DNA of 64,000 nucleotides. Origin: JALOAT01 sp041687015 (GTDB taxonomy: Bacteria > Pseudomonadota > Gammaproteobacteria > Thiohalomonadales > Thiohalomonadaceae). Every line of letters begins with the position of its first letter. Positions within the stretch are counted from its first letter, which is position 1. The DNA is taken from NCBI GenBank assembly GCA_041687015.1, contig JAWLCT010000007.1:1-64000 (forward strand). Reading direction: 5' to 3'. A model generated the notes under the pieces. The model did not search any database. It saw nothing but the letters and a program-made list of their open reading frames with translations, and had not been told where the DNA came from. The position numbers were made by a program, and so were the translations under genes. This document shows positions 17,459 through 26,975 of the stretch, one piece after another.

Positions 17459-18547
17459 TCAATGCGCCTCCGTCGCGCGGATGAGACAAAGATCAGCCAC
17501 CTGTCGGGTGGCCTCGGGACGGGCCAGGCGGCGTGCCGCCGTGGCCATGGCGCACAGGCGTTCGCGGCCCTCGGCCGGTTCCGCGCAGAAGTCGCGCAGC
17601 GCTTCGGCGAGGTTCTCCGGCGTCAGGGATTCCTGAGGCAGCAGTACACCGGCGCGCGCCTGCACAAGGAACTGCGCATTGTGCGTCTGGTGGTCGTCCA
17701 CGGCATAGGGAAAGGGCACCAGCAGGGCAGGCACACCCACCGCCGCCAGCTCGCTCACGGTGAGCGCACCGGCGCGGCAGATGACCAGATCCGCCCAGGC
17801 GTAGGCCGCCGCCATGTCGTCCACGAACGGCAGCAGTTCGGCTTCAATGTCCGCTTCGCGATAACGCTGGCGCGTCGCCTCGATATTGCGTTGGCCACTT
17901 TGGTGACGCACTTCGGGACGAATCGCCGGCTCCAGCAGCGCCAGCGCCTTGGGTACGGTCTGGTTGAGTGCCATGGCACCCAGGCTGCCGCCAATCACCA
18001 GCACGCGCAGGGGTCCGGAACGTTCGCCATAACGCAAGGCCGGGTCCGGCACCTCAGTGATCTCGCTGCGCACCGGATTCCCTGTATGCACCGCCTTGGT
18101 GAACGTGCCGGGGAAGGCTTCCATGACCGTATCGGCGATGCGTGCCAGCAGGCGATTGGTGAGGCCTGCGATGGCGTTCTGCTCGTGGACCAGTAGCGGA
18201 ATCCCCAGCAGGCGTGCGGCGAGACCGCCCGGGCCGCTGACGAAACCGCCCATACCGAGCACGGCATCGGGGCGGAGCTGGCGCAAAATACGCAGCGACT
18301 GCCACAGGGCGCGGGTGAGGCGAATCGGCGCCAGCAACCAGCCCAGCAACCCCTTGCCTCGCAACCCCGCCACACTCACGCAATGCATGGGAAACCCGGC
18401 CTCGCCCACGAGCGTGGTTTCCATCCCGGTGGGCGTACCCAGCCAATCCACCTTCGCGCCGCGCGCGTTGAGATCGCGCGCCACCGCCAGCGCAGGAAAC
18501 ACGTGTCCTCCGGTGCCGCCTGCCATGATCAGGATGCGCGCCGTCAT
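17459..18547 (-). CDS. murG: UDP-GlcNAc:undecaprenyl-PP-MurNAc-pentapeptide transferase
   Basis: Peripheral inner-membrane glycosyltransferase (GT28) that converts lipid I to lipid II. The 362-residue protein starts MTARILIMAGGTGGHVFPALA, a signature glycine loop, and has LVHEQNAIAGLTNRLLA and VIGGSLGAMALNQ. The UDP-GlcNAc site is VICRAGALTVSELAAVGVPALLVPFP. Its ATG overlaps the ftsW stop by four bases. Confidence 0.97.
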   Translation of the reverse strand: MTARILIMAGGTGGHVFPALAVARDLNARGAKVDWLGTPTGMETTLVGEAGFPMHCVSVAGLRGKGLLGWLLAPIRLTRALWQSLRILRQLRPDAVLGMGGFVSGPGGLAARLLGIPLLVHEQNAIAGLTNRLLARIADTVMEAFPGTFTKAVHTGNPVRSEITEVPDPALRYGERSGPLRVLVIGGSLGAMALNQTVPKALALLEPAIRPEVRHQSGQRNIEATRQRYREADIEAELLPFVDDMAAAYAWADLVICRAGALTVSELAAVGVPALLVPFPYAVDDHQTHNAQFLVQARAGVLLPQESLTPENLAEALRDFCAEPAEGRERLCAMATAARRLARPEATRQVADLCLIRATEAH

Positions 18548-19713
18548 CGCGTCACCCCGCTACCCAGTTCAAGGCGACGGACTTCGTGATCCACGCGCAA
18601 CAGCAACGCGATGCCGATGCTGACTACCAGCAGGCTGGAGCGGCCGTAACTCATCAGCGGCAGGGTGAGGCCCTTGGTGGGCAGAGCACCCATGTTGACG
18701 CCCATGTTCACGAACGCCTGGAGTGCCAGCCACAGGGTGATGCCGAAGGCCAGGTGCCCGCCGAAGGCAAGACCGGCCCGCGAAGCACGCCGACCGATGG
18801 AAAAACCGCGCCAGGCGAGGAATCCGAAGAGCAGGATCACCGACACCACACCCAGCAGCCCCAATTCCTCCGCCAGCACGGCGAACAGAAAATCCGTGTG
18901 CGCTTCGGGCATGTAAAAGAGCTTTTGCACGCTGCCGCCCAGACCGACGCCGAACCAATCACCACGCCCGAAGGCGATGAGTGCCTGGGTGAGCTGATAA
19001 CCGCTGTTGAAGGGATCAGCCCACGGGTTGGTAAAGGTGGTGAGGCGCTCCATGCGGTAGGGCGACGCCGTGGCCAGCCCGAAAAGGAGAATGCCGCCGA
19101 TCAGCACCAGCGCACCGAACGATGACAGGCGCACGCCGCCCAGAAACAGCATGCCCATGACCGTGGCGAGAATGACCACCGTGGCACCGAAATCCGGTTC
19201 AAGCAACAGTAACGCCGCGAGCACACTGATGACGGCGAGCGGCTTGAGAAAGCCGGCAAGCGTGGTGCGCACCGCGCCATCGTGCCGCACCAGATACCCT
19301 GCCGTGTACACCACGGCGGCGATTTTGGCGAATTCCGAAACCTGGAAGCTCACCGGTCCGAGCGACAGCCAGCGGGTGCTGCCATTGACGGTGCGCCCGA
19401 GCCCGGGCACCAGCACCAGCGCAAGCAGAACACCGGCAACTATCAGCATGGGCATCCCGACCCGCTCCCAGAACGCGAGCGGCACACGCAGGATGGCATA
19501 GGCGATCACCAGGCCCGCGCCCAGGGTCATGAATTGACGTGAGAGGTAGTAGAACGGGTCACCGGTTTGCCGGTCCGCGATGGAAACGGAGGCCGAGCCG
19601 ACCATCACCAGCCCAAGGCCCACCAGCACGAACACGGTGACGAGCAAAACCCCGTCCCAGGCCGCGGGAACCCGGCGTGCCGCTGCATGCATTCCCAGCG
19701 CGGCCGCGCTCAT
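18544..19713 (-). CDS. ftsW: Septal peptidoglycan polymerase FtsW (SEDS)
   Basis: Ten-helix SEDS glycosyltransferase that polymerises lipid II at the septum with FtsI. The 389-residue protein contains the SEDS hallmarks RWLSLGPVSFQVSEFAK and LLEPDFGATVVI, and a large periplasmic loop with GSVQKLFYMPEAHTDFLFAV. The C-terminal block is GLTLPLMSYGRSSLL. It overlaps murD upstream and murG downstream by four bases each. Confidence 0.97.
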   Translation of the reverse strand: MSAAALGMHAAARRVPAAWDGVLLVTVFVLVGLGLVMVGSASVSIADRQTGDPFYYLSRQFMTLGAGLVIAYAILRVPLAFWERVGMPMLIVAGVLLALVLVPGLGRTVNGSTRWLSLGPVSFQVSEFAKIAAVVYTAGYLVRHDGAVRTTLAGFLKPLAVISVLAALLLLEPDFGATVVILATVMGMLFLGGVRLSSFGALVLIGGILLFGLATASPYRMERLTTFTNPWADPFNSGYQLTQALIAFGRGDWFGVGLGGSVQKLFYMPEAHTDFLFAVLAEELGLLGVVSVILLFGFLAWRGFSIGRRASRAGLAFGGHLAFGITLWLALQAFVNMGVNMGALPTKGLTLPLMSYGRSSLLVVSIGIALLLRVDHEVRRLELGSGVTR

Positions 19714-21077
19714 CGGACAAGGCCTCGAACCACCGCGGAGAAGGCTTCTCCCCGGTGCGCATAGTTGCGAAACATGTCGAAACTCGCGCAGGCGGGGGAC
19801 AGCAGCACCACATCACCCGGCTGCGCCTGCTGTCGCGCCGCATGCACCGCCGCTTCCATGCTTGCCGCATGGAACACGGGCGCGGCACCCGCGAGGGCGT
19901 TTTCGATGAGTTTTGCGTCGCGACCGATGAGCACCACGGCACGGGCCCGCGCGGCCACGGCCGGGGCAAGCGGCGTGAAGTCCTGGCCCTTGCCCTCGCC
20001 ACCCGCGATGAGCACCACCTTGGCGCCCGGCATGCCGGCCAGCGCCGCCAGGGTGGAGCCCACGTTGGTGCCCTTGGAATCGTTGTAGTAACGCACGCCG
20101 TCGATTTCGGCCACGTATTCGCAGCGATGGGGCAGCCCGGGGAAATCACGCAGGGTGGCCAGCATGGTCTCCATAGGGAGACCCACGGCCTCGCCAAGGG
20201 CAAGCGCGGCCAGCGCATTGGCCAGGTTGTGCCGGCCCGGCATACGGATCTCGTCACAAGGCATGAGCACCTGCTCGCCGCGGGCGATCCAGTCGCGACC
20301 GTCAAGGCGGCGAACCCCGAAATCCGTTGCATGACGCGGTGTCCACAGGGAGAAGCGCACCACGCGTCGGCGCGCATCCACCATGGCGGCGCTGAGCGCA
20401 TCATCGGCATTGACCACCATGACGCCGTCGCCACGAAAAATGCGCTGCTTCACCGCCGCGTATTCGAGCAGGCTGTGATGACGATCCAGGTGGTCATCGC
20501 TGAGATTGAGCACGGCCGCCGCGGCGCAATGGAGGGACACGGTGGTTTCGAGCTGAAAACTGGACAACTCGAGCACGTACAAATCGGGCCGGTCGTCGCC
20601 GAGCAAATCCAGTGCAGGGGTCCCGAGATTGCCGCCCACGCGCACCTGTTTGCCGGCGTGTGCGGCCATTTCACCGACCAGCGTGGTGGTGGTGCTCTTG
20701 CCGTTGGAACCGGTGATGGCCACCACCGGCGCATCGGCCGCCAGTGCGAACAATTCCACGTCGCCCACCACCGGCACACCGGCGGCACGCGCCGCCGCCA
20801 CCGCCGGCAATTCGGGCGACAGTCCGGGGCTGAGCACGATGGTGTGCGCGTGAGTGAACAGTTCCGGATCGAAGGCGCCCAGGTTCACGGCCACGCCGGG
20901 AAACTCGCTGCGCAGCGCCTCGATGCCCGGCGGCGCCTCCCGCGAATCGGCCAGCATGAACGGGATACCGCGGCGCGCCAGCCAACGCGCGACCGACAAC
21001 CCGGTCTTGCCGAGCCCGACCACCAGCAGCGGCTTGCCGGCGTGGGATTGCAGTGCGTTGGCGCCCAGGGTCGTCAT
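19710..21077 (-). CDS. murD: UDP-N-acetylmuramoyl-L-alanine--D-glutamate ligase
   Basis: Adds D-Glu to UDP-MurNAc-L-Ala. The 455-residue protein has the N-terminal Rossmann motif LLVVGLGKTGLSVARWLARRG, the ATP loop ITGSNGKSTTTTLV and LNLSDDHLDRHHS. It also has YNDSKGTNVGSTLAAL and LIAGGEGKGQDF. The frame is open far upstream through mraY; I chose the ATG at 21077, which shares a base with the mraY stop (TGATG). Confidence 0.97.
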   Translation of the reverse strand: MTTLGANALQSHAGKPLLVVGLGKTGLSVARWLARRGIPFMLADSREAPPGIEALRSEFPGVAVNLGAFDPELFTHAHTIVLSPGLSPELPAVAAARAAGVPVVGDVELFALAADAPVVAITGSNGKSTTTTLVGEMAAHAGKQVRVGGNLGTPALDLLGDDRPDLYVLELSSFQLETTVSLHCAAAAVLNLSDDHLDRHHSLLEYAAVKQRIFRGDGVMVVNADDALSAAMVDARRRVVRFSLWTPRHATDFGVRRLDGRDWIARGEQVLMPCDEIRMPGRHNLANALAALALGEAVGLPMETMLATLRDFPGLPHRCEYVAEIDGVRYYNDSKGTNVGSTLAALAGMPGAKVVLIAGGEGKGQDFTPLAPAVAARARAVVLIGRDAKLIENALAGAAPVFHAASMEAAVHAARQQAQPGDVVLLSPACASFDMFRNYAHRGEAFSAVVRGLVR

Positions 21078-22159
21078 CAGCGGATCTTCAGGGTTGCCAG
21101 GCCGATCAGGACCAACACCACGGTGACGATCCAGAAACGCACGATCACGCGCGGTTCCGGCCACCCCTTCAGTTCGAAGTGGTGATGCAGCGGCGCCATA
21201 CGAAAAATGCGCCGTCCGGTGAGCTTGTAGGACGTCACCTGCAGGATCACGGAAACCGTTTCCATCACGAACACGCCGCCCATGATGAAAAGCACCAATT
21301 CCTGGCGCACCACCACCGCGATGGTGCCGAGCGCAGCGCCCAACGCCAGCGCGCCGACGTCGCCCATGAATACCTGGGCCGGATAGGCGTTGAACCACAA
21401 AAAGCCGAGGCCTGCGCCCACCAGGGCACTGCAGATGATGAGCACCTCGCCCGCGCCGGGCACGTACGGAATGCCGAGATAGCCCGCGAAATTCACGTTG
21501 CCGGTCACGTAGGCGAACACGCCGAGTGCACCGGCTACCATGACGGTGGGCATGATGGCGAGCCCGTCCAGACCATCGGTGAGGTTCACGGCGTTGCTGG
21601 TGCCCACGATCACGAAATAGGCGAGCAGCACGAAGCCCGCACCCAGCGGGAGGGAGACGCTCTTGAAGAAGGGCACGATGAGTTGGGTCTCCGCCGGCGT
21701 GGTGGCGCTCATGAACAGCACCACCGCCGCGCCCAGGCCAAACAGCGATTGCAGGAAATATTTTTCCTTCGCGCGCAGTCCGGTGGACTGTTTCTTGATG
21801 ATCTTGCGGTAGTCGTCCACCCAGCCGATGGCGCCGAACAGCAGCGTCACCGTAAGTACCACCCACACGTAGCGGTTGCCGAGATCCGCCCACAGCAAGG
21901 TACCGGTCGCCACCGCAAACAGGATGAGCGCACCGCCCATGGTCGGTGTGCCGGCCTTGGACAAATGGCTTTGCGGGCCGTCGTCGCGCACGAACTGGCC
22001 GATTTGGTGGAAGGTGAGCTTGCGGATCAGCAAGGGCCCGAACCACAGGGACAGCAGCAGCGCCGTGAGCACGCCCAGGATGGCGCGCAGGGTCAGGTAC
22101 TGGAAGACGTTGAAGCCCGAGTAGTACTGCGCCAGGTATTCGGTGAGGTGATATAGCAT
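21077..22159 (-). CDS. mraY: Phospho-MurNAc-pentapeptide translocase
   Basis: Inner-membrane enzyme that transfers phospho-MurNAc-pentapeptide to undecaprenyl phosphate to form lipid I. Ten membrane segments are evident, with the conserved acidic loops TPTMGGALIL, GWVDDYRKI, NAVNLTDGLDGLA and MGDVGALALGA. The C-terminal RMAPLHHHFELKGWPEPRV histidine motif is present. I took the ATG at 22159 over a TTG two codons earlier. This gives 360 residues, the same as E. coli, and a two-base gap from murF. Confidence 0.98.
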   Translation of the reverse strand: MLYHLTEYLAQYYSGFNVFQYLTLRAILGVLTALLLSLWFGPLLIRKLTFHQIGQFVRDDGPQSHLSKAGTPTMGGALILFAVATGTLLWADLGNRYVWVVLTVTLLFGAIGWVDDYRKIIKKQSTGLRAKEKYFLQSLFGLGAAVVLFMSATTPAETQLIVPFFKSVSLPLGAGFVLLAYFVIVGTSNAVNLTDGLDGLAIMPTVMVAGALGVFAYVTGNVNFAGYLGIPYVPGAGEVLIICSALVGAGLGFLWFNAYPAQVFMGDVGALALGAALGTIAVVVRQELVLFIMGGVFVMETVSVILQVTSYKLTGRRIFRMAPLHHHFELKGWPEPRVIVRFWIVTVVLVLIGLATLKIR

Positions 22160-22161
22160 GT

Positions 22162-23517
22162 TCAAACCTCGGCGCCGGTCAGCGCGGCTACCACGTGTTC
22201 CATGCGGCGGCTGCGCGATCCCTTTACGAGCACCGTCACGTCGGGCCCCAACGCCGGCAACAGCGCGGCAATGAGGCTGGCCTGGTCCGGGAAATACTGC
22301 GCACCCGGCCCGAAGGTCTCCACTGCATGACGGGAAAGCTCGCCGGTCGCGAAAAGACCATCCAAGCCAAGATCACGCGCCGCCCTGCCCGCTTCCGCGT
22401 GCAGCGCGACGCCCGTAGTGCCCAATTCGGCCATGTCAGCCAGTACCAGCAGACGCCGCCCGCCGTAACCGGCGAGCACGTCCATGCCGGCACGCAGCGA
22501 CGCCGGATTGGCGTTGTAGGTGTCGTCGATGATCAGCGCGCCGCCATGACCGCGGCGCGGCTCCAGGCGTCCGTGCACCGGGTGCATGGCAGCCAAACCC
22601 GCTTGCACCATGGCAGGTGTGGCGCCCAAGGCGAGGCTCGCGGCGGTGGCTGCGAGTGCGTTCATGACATTGTGTCGCCCGGGCAGTGCCAGACTGGCCT
22701 CGAACGCCCCGCGCCCATAGCGCACGCGCAAGGCGCTGCCCTGCCCCTGCATCTGCCAGGTGGCGGTCACCTCCGCTTCGGCACCAAGGCCGAAGGCGAC
22801 CACACGGTGAGGTGCTGCGCGCGTGCGCCACAGCAGGCTGAATTCCGAATCGCCGTTGATCACTGCGATACCGCCTTCGCGCAGGCCGTCGAAGATCTCG
22901 GCCTTGGCGCGCGCCACACCCTCCACGCTTCCGAAACCTTCCAGGTGGGCTGGGCCGGCATTGATGAGCAGTGCGACGTCAGGACGGGCGATAGCAGTGA
23001 GAAAGCCGATCTCGCCCGGATGATTGGCACCCATTTCGATCACCGCGAAGCGATGCTCACGGGTCAGGCGCAACAAGGTGTATGGCACGCCCAGGTCGTT
23101 GTTGAGATTACCCTGCGTGGCCAGTACCGGCCCCGCCTGGCCGAGCACGGCGGCGATCATTTCCTTGGTGGTGGTCTTGCCGTTACTTCCGGTCAGCGCC
23201 ACCAGCGGCGTGCCGAGCACGGCACGCCAGGCACTGGCCAGCTGCGCAAGGGCGATGCGTGTATCGGGCACCAGGATCTGGGCGATGGCCACCGGCACGC
23301 GGCGCGACACCAAAGCGACCGAGGCACCGCGGCGGGCTGCCTCCAGCACGTGTTCGTGGCCGTCGTGACGTTCGCCGCGCAAGGCGACGAAGAGGTTGCC
23401 GGGGGTAATCTGGCGCGAATCGCCGGACACGCCGTTGAACGCGCAATTTCGGCCCACCCAGTCGGCGCCCAGCCAGGCGGCCGCCTGCACCAGCGTGCTG
23501 CGGATGCCTTCAGCCAT
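22162..23517 (-). CDS. murF: UDP-N-acetylmuramoyl-tripeptide--D-alanyl-D-alanine ligase
   Basis: Adds D-Ala-D-Ala to complete the UDP-MurNAc-pentapeptide. The 451-residue protein shows DSRQITPGNLFVALRGERHDGH, the ATP loop LTGSNGKTTTKEMI, and MGANHPGEIGFLT. It also has the MurF-type IIDDTYNANPASLRAGM block. The ATG lies inside the end of murE (8-base overlap). Confidence 0.97.
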   Translation of the reverse strand: MAEGIRSTLVQAAAWLGADWVGRNCAFNGVSGDSRQITPGNLFVALRGERHDGHEHVLEAARRGASVALVSRRVPVAIAQILVPDTRIALAQLASAWRAVLGTPLVALTGSNGKTTTKEMIAAVLGQAGPVLATQGNLNNDLGVPYTLLRLTREHRFAVIEMGANHPGEIGFLTAIARPDVALLINAGPAHLEGFGSVEGVARAKAEIFDGLREGGIAVINGDSEFSLLWRTRAAPHRVVAFGLGAEAEVTATWQMQGQGSALRVRYGRGAFEASLALPGRHNVMNALAATAASLALGATPAMVQAGLAAMHPVHGRLEPRRGHGGALIIDDTYNANPASLRAGMDVLAGYGGRRLLVLADMAELGTTGVALHAEAGRAARDLGLDGLFATGELSRHAVETFGPGAQYFPDQASLIAALLPALGPDVTVLVKGSRSRRMEHVVAALTGAEV

Positions 23518-25003
23518 GGAGCACCTCCTCGCCGAAAAAGCGGCTCACTTCGACGCGATCGCTGAACGGCAGTCTGCGCTCGCCCACCTGCTGTTCGGTC
23601 TCGTGCCCCTTGCCGGCCACCACCACCACATCATCGGGACCGGCCTCCGCCAGGGCGGTGCGGATGGCCTGGGCGCGATCGCGAATAACCTGGGCCTGTG
23701 CGGGGCGGCTCATGCCGCGCGTGATCTCTTCCACTATGAAATCGGGATCTTCAAACCGCGGATTGTCGTCGGTCACGACCACGCGGTCTGCGAGACGTTC
23801 GGCAACTTTGCCCATCAGCGGACGCTTGCCGCGATCGCGATCGCCGCCGCAACCGAACACGCAGAACAGGCGGCCGCGCGTGTGATCGCGTGCCGCGGTG
23901 AGCACCTGCTCCAGCGCATCCGGGGTGTGGGCGTAATCGACGATGGCCGTGGGGCGTCCCGCGCCGCCGCCGAAACGCTCCATACGACCGGGCACGGCGC
24001 GCAAGCGCGACAGGCGCTCGGCGGCGGTGGCCAGCGGCATGTCCAGTAGAAGCAGCGCGGCCAGCGCGGCCAGCAGGTTGCTGGCGTTGAAACGGCCCAT
24101 GAGCGGGCTGACGATGCGTGCAGTGCCTTGCGGCGACGTGACATTGAAGGCGATGCCTTGCGGGCCGAGCACCAGGTCACCACCAAGCACCTCGGGCGCC
24201 GCCGCGGCATCGAGCCCGTAGCCGAGCAAGCGCCTGCCACTGCGCAGCTCCGCATACCAGTCACGACCGGTGGGATCGTCCAGATTGAGTGCGGCGGACT
24301 CAAGCGCCGGCATCTGGAACAGCAGCCGCTTGGCCGCGGCGTAGGAATCCATATCGCCGTGATAATCCAGGTGTTCGTGGGTGAGATTGGTGAACACGGC
24401 CGTCCGGAAGCGAACACCGTTGACGCGCCCTTGGTGAAGCCCGTGGGACGACACTTCCATGGCGACCGCACGCGCACCCGCCGCGAGCAGCTCTGCCAGC
24501 GTGGCTTGTACGCTCACCGCATCGGGCGTGGTGTGACCGGTACTTTCCAGCTGTGCCACCAGGCCGCTGCCGAGGGTGCCGATCATGCCGGCCGGCGCGT
24601 CCACGGACAGTGCGTGGGCAATGAATTGGGTGACGGAGGTCTTGCCGTTGGTGCCGGTCACACCAATGACGGGCATACGCGACGACGGCTCGCCATAGAA
24701 TCGCGCAGCGATGATGCCTGCCTTCTGGCGGAGTTCGGGAACGGTGATGACCGGGATCGAGCGCGTGGGCAGCGCGACGGCATCGACCCGGGCCTCGTCG
24801 GCTTCGAGAATGACGGCATGTGCGCCCCGGCGCACAGCATCTTCCATGTAACTGGCACCGTGACTGCGCTCGCCGGCGCAGGCCAGGAACAAGGCGCCGG
24901 GCTGAACCTTGCGGCTGTCCATGGCGATGCCCTCGACGGTGCATTCGAGCGCCTCGGGCACCGTCGCAATGTCGTCCAGCAACTGACGCAGGCTCGCGCT
25001 CAC
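23510..25003 (-). CDS. murE: UDP-MurNAc-tripeptide synthetase (meso-diaminopimelate-adding)
   Basis: Adds the third residue of the stem peptide. The 497-residue protein has DSRKVQPGALFLACAGERSHG, the ATP loop GVTGTNGKTSVTQFIA and HEHLDYHGDMDSY. The specificity motif DNPR (in VVTDDNPRFEDP) marks the meso-DAP type expected in Gram-negatives. The start is GTG, overlapping the ftsI stop (GTGA). A strong AGGAGG ribosome site seven bases upstream is encoded in the last codons of ftsI. Confidence 0.97.
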   Translation of the reverse strand: MSASLRQLLDDIATVPEALECTVEGIAMDSRKVQPGALFLACAGERSHGASYMEDAVRRGAHAVILEADEARVDAVALPTRSIPVITVPELRQKAGIIAARFYGEPSSRMPVIGVTGTNGKTSVTQFIAHALSVDAPAGMIGTLGSGLVAQLESTGHTTPDAVSVQATLAELLAAGARAVAMEVSSHGLHQGRVNGVRFRTAVFTNLTHEHLDYHGDMDSYAAAKRLLFQMPALESAALNLDDPTGRDWYAELRSGRRLLGYGLDAAAAPEVLGGDLVLGPQGIAFNVTSPQGTARIVSPLMGRFNASNLLAALAALLLLDMPLATAAERLSRLRAVPGRMERFGGGAGRPTAIVDYAHTPDALEQVLTAARDHTRGRLFCVFGCGGDRDRGKRPLMGKVAERLADRVVVTDDNPRFEDPDFIVEEITRGMSRPAQAQVIRDRAQAIRTALAEAGPDDVVVVAGKGHETEQQVGERRLPFSDRVEVSRFFGEEVLHG

Positions 25004-26715
25004 AGGAAACCTCCTGCCTGCGCGAGGCGCGCGTCGTCCTGCACGGGCAGGTCGTCGGGCGGGATGTCCAGCAGACGCATCGCGCCGGCCATCACCGCGC
25101 CGAACACGGGTGCCGCCACTTCACCACCGTAATATTCGTCGGTGCCCGGTTCGTCCAACACCACCACCATCGCCAGGCGCGGGCGCGTGGCCGGCGCCAT
25201 GCCGGCGAACACGGCCACATAACGGTCCCGGCTGTAACCGCCGGCTTCGGCCTTGCGCGCCGTGCCGGTTTTGCCCGCCACGCGATAGCCGGCCACGCGC
25301 GCGCGGGTACCGGTACCGCCCTCGATGGTGACCGATTCGAGCATCTTGCGCACTTGCATGACGGTGGTTTGGGAAATGGCGGAAACACCTTCGACCGGCT
25401 CGCTGCGCGCCAGAAAACTCACCGGACGCAGCCGGCCGTCGCCTGCCAGTACCGTATACGCCTGCGCCAACTGCAAAGGCGTGACGGAGAGTCCGTATCC
25501 GTAGGAAAGGGTGGCGCGCTCCACATCGCCGAAGCGGCCGCGGCTGGCGAGCACCCCGCCGGTTTCGCCCGGGAAACCGCTGCCCGTGGGCGAACCGAAG
25601 CCGACCCGGTGCAGCATGTTGCGCAATGCCGTCGGTTCAAGCGCCAGCGCCAGCATGGTGGCACCCACATTGCTCGACTTTTGCAGCACGGTGGTGACGT
25701 CGATGGCCCCGAGCCGGTGGTGGTCGCGTACCGTGCTGTTGCCCACGCGCAGGAAACCGGGTCCCGTGTCCACGATGGTGTTCGGGCGGAATTTACCGCT
25801 TTCCAGTGCCGCCGCCACCGTGAAGGGCTTCACAGTGGAACCGGGCTCGAACACATCGGTGATGGCGCGATTGCGCGCACGGGCACTGGCGCGGTGACGC
25901 AGATTGTTGGGGTTGTAAGCCGGTTGGTTCACCATCGCCAGCACTTCCCCGCTACGCGTATCGAGCACCACCGCCGAGCCCCCTTGGGCGCGGTGATGGA
26001 GTACCGAGGCTTTCAGTTCGCGGTAGGCGAGATACTGGATGCGGCGATCGATGCTGATACGGATGTCACGGCCGGGACGGGGCTCGCTGATACTGGCTAC
26101 GTCCTCGACGATACGCCCGAGGCGGTCCTTCAGCACGCGCTTGCTGCCCGGGATGCCGCGCAGCAGGTCGTCATACATGAGTTCGATGCCTTCGATACCC
26201 TGGTCGTCCACATCGGTGAAACCGAGTACATGCCCGGTGACTTCCCCGGTGGGGTAATAGCGCCGGTACTCGCGCTGCAGGGCGACGCCGGGGAGCTGCA
26301 AGGCCGTGACCTTCTGCGCGGTTTCCGGTGATACATGCCGCTGCAGATAGACGAACTCACGTTCCTTGCGCTGGTTGATCAGTTTCTCCAATACCACCCG
26401 CTCCGTGCCGAGTGCCCTGGCCAACGAGGACAGGCCTTCCCGATGTTCCACCAACACCTGCGGGTTGGCCCAGACGGAATCCACGGGGGTACTGATGGCG
26501 AGCGGTTCGCCGTGACGATCGGTAATCATGCCGCGATGCGCCGAGACCGGGACCACACGCAAGGCACGCGCATCGCCCTGTTGCTGAAGGAAGCCGCGAT
26601 TGAAGACGTGCAGATCCACGGCGCGCCACACCAGCGCGACCGTGAGGACGCCGAACACACCGACCACGAAGGCCAGGCGTGCCGGTCGCACGGATTCGAT
26701 CGCATGCTTCTTCAT
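25000..26715 (-). CDS. ftsI: Septal peptidoglycan transpeptidase FtsI (PBP3)
   Basis: Bitopic class B penicillin-binding protein that cross-links septal peptidoglycan with FtsW. The 571-residue protein has an N-terminal membrane helix, a dimerisation domain and a transpeptidase domain. The active-site motifs are STVK (nucleophile Ser), SSN and KTGT. I chose the ATG at 26715, which overlaps the ftsL stop (ATGA) and gives a normal short cytoplasmic tail; the frame is open further upstream. Confidence 0.97.
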   Translation of the reverse strand: MKKHAIESVRPARLAFVVGVFGVLTVALVWRAVDLHVFNRGFLQQQGDARALRVVPVSAHRGMITDRHGEPLAISTPVDSVWANPQVLVEHREGLSSLARALGTERVVLEKLINQRKEREFVYLQRHVSPETAQKVTALQLPGVALQREYRRYYPTGEVTGHVLGFTDVDDQGIEGIELMYDDLLRGIPGSKRVLKDRLGRIVEDVASISEPRPGRDIRISIDRRIQYLAYRELKASVLHHRAQGGSAVVLDTRSGEVLAMVNQPAYNPNNLRHRASARARNRAITDVFEPGSTVKPFTVAAALESGKFRPNTIVDTGPGFLRVGNSTVRDHHRLGAIDVTTVLQKSSNVGATMLALALEPTALRNMLHRVGFGSPTGSGFPGETGGVLASRGRFGDVERATLSYGYGLSVTPLQLAQAYTVLAGDGRLRPVSFLARSEPVEGVSAISQTTVMQVRKMLESVTIEGGTGTRARVAGYRVAGKTGTARKAEAGGYSRDRYVAVFAGMAPATRPRLAMVVVLDEPGTDEYYGGEVAAPVFGAVMAGAMRLLDIPPDDLPVQDDARLAQAGGFL

Positions 26716-26975
26716 GGCCGCACCACCACCACGTTCTCCGGCGCCGGCAGACGCATGGCGAGGGTCCCGCGCGCGGCTGCCTCGATGCGACCGTGGGTGG
26801 CCCAAGTGCTCTGCTCAAGCTGCATGCGGCCCCATTCCACGTCCAGCTCGTCGCGGATCTCCTGCAGGGCCTGCAACTCGATGAACAGCTTGCGCGACGC
26901 GTGACTTGCGTAAACCACCGCGAGGGCGGAGCCGAAGCAGGACAGGCCGAGGATGAACGCCACTGCGCGTAGCAT
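26712..26975 (-). CDS. ftsL: Cell division protein FtsL
   Basis: An 87-residue bitopic protein of the FtsQLB complex. A short N-terminus and one membrane helix (about 3-24) are followed by a coiled coil with heptad-like LQALQEIRDELDVEWGRMQ. The conserved constriction-control region is followed by a proline-rich end. Its position between rsmH and ftsI and its topology support the call more than sequence identity does. The ATG shares one base with the rsmH stop (TGATG). Confidence 0.9.
   Translation of the reverse strand: MLRAVAFILGLSCFGSALAVVYASHASRKLFIELQALQEIRDELDVEWGRMQLEQSTWATHGRIEAAARGTLAMRLPAPENVVVVRP

Noticed and set aside
21078..22046. Upstream extension of murD through mraY
   Set aside because: This region is mraY read in another frame; murD starts at the ATG that overlaps the mraY stop.
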